From positions 12,834,101 through 12,898,100 of the forward strand of contig NC_003074.8 of NCBI RefSeq assembly GCF_000001735.4: a DNA stretch of 64,000 bases, given 5' to 3'. Below, in pieces: positions 58,657 through 64,000 of the stretch (within the stretch, counting starts at the first letter, position 1; each line of letters begins with the position of its first letter). The notes under the pieces are model-generated. The model was not told where the DNA came from. It saw nothing but the letters and a program-made list of their open reading frames with translations, and ran no database searches. Source of the DNA: Arabidopsis thaliana. Taxonomy: Eukaryota; Streptophyta; Magnoliopsida; Brassicales; Brassicaceae. Made by a program: the position numbers and the translations under genes.

Positions 58657-60978
58657 TCAATCGCCGATGCCTTCCTCAGACATATTCATCTTAGAACACT
58701 TCTTCCTACTTCTGGAAGCCTGATCATTTCCATCAACATCATCTGAATCTTTTCGTTTTGATGATGGAGTAGAGGTTGACGACAAATCCAAATTAGAAAG
58801 ATCAACACCATTAGTGAGCATAAGGGAACCCTATATAACAATACATAAACATTTTAAAAAGACAACCCTAAAATATAAATATAAATGATTGGAATTGTTT
58901 AATGTTATTTGACAAACCTGTTCGATCGAAATTAAGGATGATGGATCAACGTATGCATCAGAGTCTTCTTGAACGATTTCATCAGCAATGTTACCGGTGT
59001 AGACTCGGACAACAGTGAATGAATCATATCCACCAAATATGTTTTTCCTTTGAATGCACAATAGAAACTGAAAAGTCTTCCCTTTCAAACCATTAATCAC
59101 ATCAGGCAAAACAGTTGGGTCTTCGATCTACAAAAAAATATAGATTATCATAACATGAACATAGTCATTTTAATGAAAGAGTTTATTTTTAAAAAGGCAA
59201 GGATACCTCATCAAATGACCCATCAAGCAATTCATGGGCAGTAGTGCCAAGAATTTCCTTTGCATGACTATCGAATAACATGCATCTAGCTTCACCGGTT
59301 TGGTCCATAATATGGAGATGTAACCAAAGCCTAAAAGTCAAATAGGATTATTAGCTTCTAAACACCAAATTATAATTCATAATACATTCAATATAAAGAT
59401 TTCGTAAAGACTAACTTGGCAACAACAGATTTTTTAAAACCATTGCATATTTCACACCAAAATCTTGGCTTTTGAGGTAGCTTGACATCTTCAAGTTTGA
59501 TAACTTCCTCTTTGACAACCTTCTTGTTGTGAGCACGACAACAAAAATAGTACCACGACCAATCTGTATCAATTGCCAAAACAGTGCAAACTGTTTTGCA
59601 CTTACCCACCTTCAAATGAATATAAAGAGGAATTAACAAATTAAGTTAAAAATATGAAAATGTAATAAAACGGTTAGTAGATAAAATAAATTAATGAATA
59701 GTACATGAGAAGATGTGAGGACTTCCTTGATTGTTTGCCTTGGATAATCACCATCGTCATTCCCAGTTCTTGGTGCATGGAGCCTCTTGTGAAAAGATCT
59801 CGAACTTCCCAAAGTTAACCCATCCGTTGGTATGCTATATATCAAGAAAATATACTTTGCTTAATATTATGTAGAAGCAAATATATTTAGTGGCAAATAA
59901 ATACAATTACCTTTACTTAAAAAGACCCAACCCAGCCAACATGAGATCCACGAAGACTTGTGAAACATCAAAAGAATTGGAAACACTCCTACTATCTGTT
60001 TTATAAATAAAAAGTCATGTTTTTAAAAATAGTATAGACATGTAGTAACACATAACAATATAATTACCGTTGTAGAGATTGATCTTCACAAATCGGATTA
60101 AGCAAACAACCTTACCATCAGTTGACTCCTGGCAAGCTTGGTCAACAATCTCAGCATACTTCCCCCAAAGTGTACATGCCAAGCGAGTGTCACTAAAAAT
60201 GGAAAGAAAAAATTTATTAGTAAAAAGTATGAAAATAAGAAACATCTAAATAAGAATGAATATGAATATAGATTGTTTGTACTGCTGATCTCTCAAATGG
60301 AAATCAATTTTTTTGGTGGGCATGTTGTTAGCGTTAAGATCTTGAATTTCAGACCGATCGACAACCTGACCTATTACATCTGTATAGACAAAGAGAATAA
60401 ATCTATGAAAAAATAATGCATGTATGTTCGAAAATAAAATAAAAACTTGAATCTAACCGTGTAAGATTTTGAGTTACCGGATCCAGAGAGGATAACGTCA
60501 AACTTAGCAAGTGAGAGCAACAAAGCACCAAAAACGGTATCACATGGGGAGACCGTGGTTTTGAAAACAAAACCAATCTTGTATTTCAAGTCAGAAATAC
60601 GATACTGGCCACTTGTAGGATTAAGAGTGATGGTCGTAATGATCTTCCAAACACCCTCGGTTAATCAGCTTTCAAACTTCTTGATCTGCTCTCTTCTCAC
60701 AGCAGCATACATCTTATCACCCTATATGACAAAAATAATATAAATAATAATTAATAAGGGAAAATTATGTTTGAACCTACTATAAGGCTGGACAAATTAT
60801 AAAGTTGAAACTATAATACACGTACAGGTTCATCAACCAAAATCATTTCGATGGATTCACCAGCCTTTACAGAATATTGCCTCCAAACATGAAGCAATTT
60901 AACCTGAATACGCCAAGCCTTCTTGTAAGGTTTGAGCGATTTCAAGGGAGTAAATGGAAGAGGATTGGCGAGCCTCAT
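58657..60978 (-). pseudogene. Helitron-encoded RPA1-like single-stranded-DNA-binding protein
   Basis: Plant Helitrons often carry an RPA homologue thought to protect displaced single strands. ATG at 60976-60978 (MRLANPLPFTPLKSLKPYKK). About ten exons read in order: MILVDEP; GDKMYAAVRREQIKKFES, then TGA at 60665-60667; DVIGQVVDRSEIQDLN; ACTLWGKYAEIVDQA; KRLHAPRTGNDDG; a zinc exon (WSWYYFCCRAHNKK, then FWCEICNGF); LWLHLHIMDQTGEARCMLFD; IEDPTVLPDVINGLKGK; and a basic tail ending KCSKMNMSEEGIGD. The single TGA in exon 2 is the only clear lesion. Introns have good GT/AG ends. This is the best-preserved gene of the element. Confidence 0.85.
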
Positions 60979-61200
60979 TTTTAAAAATGAAATTAGAGAA
61001 TGAAGCTGTATGAGTGTAAGATGAGAGAGTAGATTGAAATGAGGCGTCCGATATTTATAAGAATAAGTGGTTAGGTCAAAAAAATATGAGCAAAAGATAT
61101 TATCCGTGAAATTTAAGTTTATTCCATATCAAAAATCCGATTATTATAGGGAAATATTCACCATTTTCCGTAAAAGTGGATATGTGTATAGGGAATACTT
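60979..61200 (-). promoter_or_regulatory. Likely promoter region of the Helitron RPA-like gene
   Basis: Upstream of the ATG on the minus strand. A TTATAAATAT stretch (plus-strand ATATTTATAAG at 61050-61060) about 75 bases upstream is a plausible TATA box. Confidence 0.35.
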
Positions 61201-61393
61201 GTGAAAAATGTAATATAATTTCAAAAGTGGATCGGAACGAAATATTAGATGTGCTATAATTATGGATAAAATGTAAGATAATTCCAAAAAAAAGATCCAA
61301 ACGACATATTATATGTGCTATAATTATGGAGAAAATGTAAGATAATTTCCAAAGAAGATCCAAACGGAATATTGTTTCATGCATAATTATGGA
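61201..61393. repeat. 64-bp tandem repeat, three copies
   Basis: Units at 61201-61266, 61267-61330 and 61331-61393. Each has AAAATGTAA.ATAATTTC and ends GCTATAATTATGGA or close to it. Lies upstream of the RPA-like gene. Confidence 0.85.
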
Positions 61394-61532
61394 GAAGTGA
61401 TATATACTTCATTGTTAACAAAGATATGCAATATATTGAATGAAATTAATACGATTAGTTTCCTGAAATATAGTCGGATGAATTTATGCATGAAACTACA
61501 AAATCTGACAGCTTTAAATAAATAGATTCAAT

Positions 61533-62040
61533 GGCCAGGATTAAACGGAGAATCACATTTTTAAAAAACAGGATTAAAAGAACCGCGTGTTTTTTTTTGG
61601 GAAAAACGGAATCGAACGGATACAAACAATTCAATTCAATGGCCAAGATTAGAGGCGAGTACCTGAAATTTTAAAACCGGGTAAAATGATCCGCGTGTTT
61701 TTTTAAGTGAAGCCACGAAATCGAACGGATAAAAACAATTCAATTGAATGGTCAAGATTATAAAGTATGATCCATTAGTTTAAAACACGGGTCAAAAGGA
61801 TCCACGTGTTTTTTAAGTGAACGCGAGAAATCGAGCGAACACAAACAATTCAATCGAATGGCCAAGATTATAACGTATGACCCAAATGTTTTAGACCCGG
61901 ATTAAAAGGATCCGCGTGTTTTTTAAGTGAAGTCGAGCAATCGAACGGACACAAACAATTTAATCGAATGGTTAAGATTATAACGTATGACCCAAAAGTT
62001 TTAAACCCGGGTAAAAAGGGTCCGCGTGTTTTTAAACGGG
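61533..62040. repeat. ~110-bp tandem repeat, four and a half copies
   Basis: Units start at 61533, 61641, 61750, 61860 and 61970 (the last partial). Each begins GGCCAAGATTATAACGTATG or a variant, has a GATCCGCGTGTTTTT block in the middle and ends ATCGAACGGAxACAAACAATT. Units 3 and 4 are most alike. The array occupies the 5' subterminal part of the Helitron. Confidence 0.92.
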
Positions 62041-62142
62041 TTATTTTCATGACATTAACATGTTTAACCTATGATAAAATGGTTTTTTCAGCAAAATCTC
62101 AAATCCAACACACTTAACGTACGTATCAAATAATAGAGTAGA

Positions 62143-62820
62143 TTGTTTTTTTTTCAGCAAAAATAATAAATGTTTTGTAAGGAATTTTACATATATAAAT
62201 CCTAATTTCTTTAACAAAAAGGAGAAAACTATAAATATACTTTTTAATCTATAGAAATAATCTCCTAAAAATTTAATATTTACGTGTATTATGTTTGTGT
62301 CCAAAATAAAATATGAGTAGACCCAAATTTGAATTTGATTTACATTGAAAGTCTTCATTTAACTAGACATTAAAATAAGTATATTAATAGTATATCAAAT
62401 ACTTGCGCTTAAGAAGTATTTATAACAAACAAATTTAGCCTTGTAGAAAACAAATTTAGTCATAAAACAAATATATGAATTTTTTTAAGAATTAATACAA
62501 TATCAACTATATTTCAAATATTTGCGTCACTTTTTCAGATTTACACATTGAATATATATTGATAATAATTTTTATTTTATTAATGTTTACTTTTTGTATA
62601 AATTATCTATTAGTTGTAACAAAAATAAAAATAAAAGGGGTTTTGTTATTGTTTATCATCTAAATTAGGTAGATTCCTTTAGTTAGTGTTTCTTTTTATG
62701 TCTTATTGAGCGAGTCATCAAGGTTTCGAACTTTTATTGTATCAGAGTCTTATCATTACTCTGTGGTGCACCTCAGCTCGTCTTCATTTCCCCTCATTTG
62801 ATTCCACAAGAAGCGACCGC
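62143..62820. other. Right continuation of CLASSY-like copy 3 flank, then unique sequence
   Basis: About 62160-62700 matches 40150-40700 (for example GAGTAGACCCAAATTT and TAACAAACAAATTTAG), completing the flank interrupted at 50803. After about 62700 the match ends and the ClpB-derived sequence begins. No gene. Confidence 0.65.
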
Positions 62821-63530
62821 CATCGTGTTAGATTTCCACCTTCGACCAGATTTCCAACTTAAGTATGGAACCCTTGTATCCCTCCAAGGCCAGTTAGAAG
62901 AAGCTAGAAAGAACCTCACAAATTCTAGAAAGCATGAACATTCCCTAGTCCGAGAATAAGTAACCAAGCTTAACATAGCGGATATAGTAAGCAAGTGACC
63001 TATATTCCACTGTCCAATCTTTACCAATCAGAGAGAGAAAAGTTAGTCATGTTGGAACAACTGCTCCACGAGAGACTTATTGCTTAAGACTTGGATGTAG
63101 AGTCAGTTGCCGATTCTATCCGTTGTTCAAAGGCTGGTATTTCAGATCCTAACCACCCTGTAGCTAGTTTTATGTTCATGGGACCAACAAGTGTTGGTAA
63201 GATCGAGCTTGCCAAGGAAATAGCTGGATACATTTTCAACAATGAAAACGCAATAGTGAGGATAGATATGAGTTAGTACATGGAAAAAACGTCAGTCTCA
63301 CAGCTCGTTGGTGCATCACTTGGCTATGTTGGTTACGAAGACGGTGGGAAATCAACTGAAGTTGTTCGCAGGAGACCTTATTCAGTGGTTCAGTTTGATG
63401 AGATCGAGAAACCGCACCATGATGGATTCAGTATCTTGCTACAAATAATAGACGATGGAAGAATAACTGATTCTCATGGTAGGACAGTAAGTTTCACAAA
63501 CTGCTTTGTAATAATTGCGTCTAATATAGG

Positions 63531-63756
63531 AAGGACCGGCCCATGGCTAAAGCCATGAAGCAAGGGCTTTAGGCATCAATAAGTATAACTCTTTTTAAAA
63601 ATGTTGCAGTGATCTAGTGGTTGTTCTAACATTTTTAAAGTAAAGGTCACGGTTGTAACATCAATAAGTATAACTCTTTAAGTTTTTTTCTAACAATTTT
63701 CGTTAGTGGGCTAAATGTCTTTGCCTTAGGCAGTCAAATAGTTTGGGTCAGCCCTA
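63531..63756. mobile_element. hAT-type MITE in the ClpB pseudogene
   Basis: 226 bases with imperfect terminal inverted repeats: AAGGACCGGCCC at the left, GGGTCAGCCCTA at the right (8 of 12 pair). Flanked by AATATAGG (63523-63530) and AATATAAG (63757-63764), an 8-bp duplication with one mismatch, the size made by hAT transposases. ClpB sequence is continuous across the empty site. Confidence 0.7.
63574..63679 (+). mobile_element. SINE-like relic nested in the MITE
   Basis: A 21-bp direct repeat (63574-63594 and 63659-63679, starting CATCAATAAGTATAACTC) brackets 64 bases that contain GTGATCTAGTGGTT, like a Pol III A box, and GGTCACGGTTGTAAC, like a weak B box. The size of the direct repeat fits target-primed retroposition. 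Very short, so possibly truncated. Confidence 0.45.
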
Positions 63757-63883
63757 AATATAAGATCTCTACATATACTTATTGAGACTATTCGCAACAA
63801 TGAAGATATCAAAGAAGTAGTTTATGAAATGATGAAGCAACAAGTTGTGGAGTTAGCAAGAAAAACTTTTAGGCCAAAGTTCA

Positions 63884-63947
63884 TGAATAGAATTGATGAA
63901 TACATAGTTTCCCAATGAATAGAATTGATGAATACATAGTTTCCCAA
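63884..63947. repeat. 32-bp perfect tandem duplication in the ClpB pseudogene
   Basis: Two identical adjacent copies, 63884-63915 and 63916-63947, both starting TGAATAGAATTGATG and covering the codons NRIDEYIV. Because 32 is not a multiple of three, it shifts the frame. Confidence 0.97.
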
Positions 63948-64000
63948 CCTTTAAATTCAAGCAAAATATCCAAAATCGTGGAGTTACAGGAATCTTACTC

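Larger units (their letters stand above)
50804..62142 (-). mobile_element. Candidate autonomous Helitron (~11.3 kb) with RepHel and RPA genes
   Basis: Rolling-circle transposon on the minus strand. Read on that strand, the left end finishes CTAG with host T next, and the right end begins TCTACTCTATTATTTG with host A before it, as expected for A|T insertion. The paralogous flank at 40150-40165 gives the empty site AAAATAATAA|TTGTTTC. It encodes an RPA homologue (58657-60978) then RepHel (51342-57720). Caveats: I see no GC-rich hairpin just inside the CTAG end, and a second AAAATAATAA at 62160-62169 aligns even better with copy 1, so the right boundary may be up to ~28 bases further right. Confidence 0.6.
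62830..64000 (+). pseudogene. ClpB/HSP100 chaperone pseudogene, organellar type, partial
   Basis: ClpB is a AAA+ disaggregase that rescues clumped proteins. The fragment runs from the middle-domain end (KYGTLVSLQGQLEEARKNL) through the second ATPase domain: [20 protein letters not shown] (Walker A; family GPTGVGKTELA), RIDMS then TAG, then [31 protein letters not shown] (Walker B DE kept) and [20 protein letters not shown] hAT MITE interrupts after ASNIG at about 63530; the frame resumes near 63780 with YEMMKQQVVELARKTFRPKF. Stops at about 62957, 62997, 63085 and 63274, and a 32-bp duplication, confirm decay. Similarity looks closest to the mitochondrial ClpB4 form, but this is by memory only. 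It runs off the right edge. Confidence 0.85.

Noticed and set aside
61533..62040. CRISPR-like array
   Set aside because: Units are ~110 bp in continuous tandem with no short-repeat/unique-spacer pattern, and the DNA is plant nuclear.
62830..64000. Functional ClpB chaperone gene
   Set aside because: Multiple in-frame stops, a transposon insertion and a frame-shifting duplication rule out an intact product.

Overview
The window looks like repeat-rich nuclear DNA of a plant, most likely a crucifer (Brassicaceae) and probably pericentromeric. The evidence is plant-only transposon lineages (Ty3/Gypsy Tat with an extra RNase H, a Tekay-type chromovirus, an L1 LINE with a C-terminal RNase H, a Helitron carrying both RepHel and an RPA homologue) and degraded copies of plant-only gene families (DUF1985, plant mobile domain, CLASSY-like SNF2, type I MADS). 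I see no intact ordinary host gene. Nearly every reading frame is a transposon gene or a pseudogene.

Layout. (1) 1-4035: two degraded RPA/DUF223 OB-fold genes on the plus strand, then the first two exons of an unrecognised gene that stops at a transposon junction. (2) 4036-~12996: a 5'-truncated Tat-lineage element with gag, protease, RT, RNase H, second RNase H, integrase, a spliced antisense gene, polypurine tract and a 3' LTR; an RPA-like exon follows at 13094. (3) 14130-34212: three head-to-tail copies of a ~2.05 kb AT-rich repeat. The first copy was split by a ~6 kb LINE (15640-29942, 15-bp target duplication and poly-A tail), and that LINE was split inside its reverse transcriptase by an 8.27 kb Tekay-like element (19495-27762, 5-bp target duplication). 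(4) 34213-37010: a DUF1985 pseudogene followed by a plant-mobile-domain fragment. (5) 37085-50803, resuming at about 62143-62700: a tandem cluster of three decayed CLASSY-like SNF2 genes with shared flanks. Between copies 2 and 3 lies a ~1.2 kb inverted repeat whose arms each carry a type I MADS-box pseudogene, and the flank of copy 3 holds a ~1 kb non-autonomous Helitron. (6) 50804-62142: a candidate autonomous Helitron on the minus strand with RepHel and RPA genes and two upstream tandem-repeat arrays; it interrupts the flank of CLASSY copy 3, and the unoccupied site is visible at copy 1. (7) 62830-64000: a ClpB (HSP100) chaperone pseudogene broken by a hAT MITE that itself contains a SINE-like relic.

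How it fits together. The nesting gives a relative history: 2-kb tandem repeat, then LINE, then Tekay element; CLASSY cluster duplication, then small and large Helitrons; ClpB decay, then hAT MITE, then SINE-like insertion. Several premature stops fit C-to-T change at CG or CHG sites, as expected for long-methylated DNA. All three CLASSY-like copies share a broken ATP-binding loop, so the lesion probably predates the duplications. Alignments were made by eye; boundaries are exact only where terminal dinucleotides and target duplications agree.
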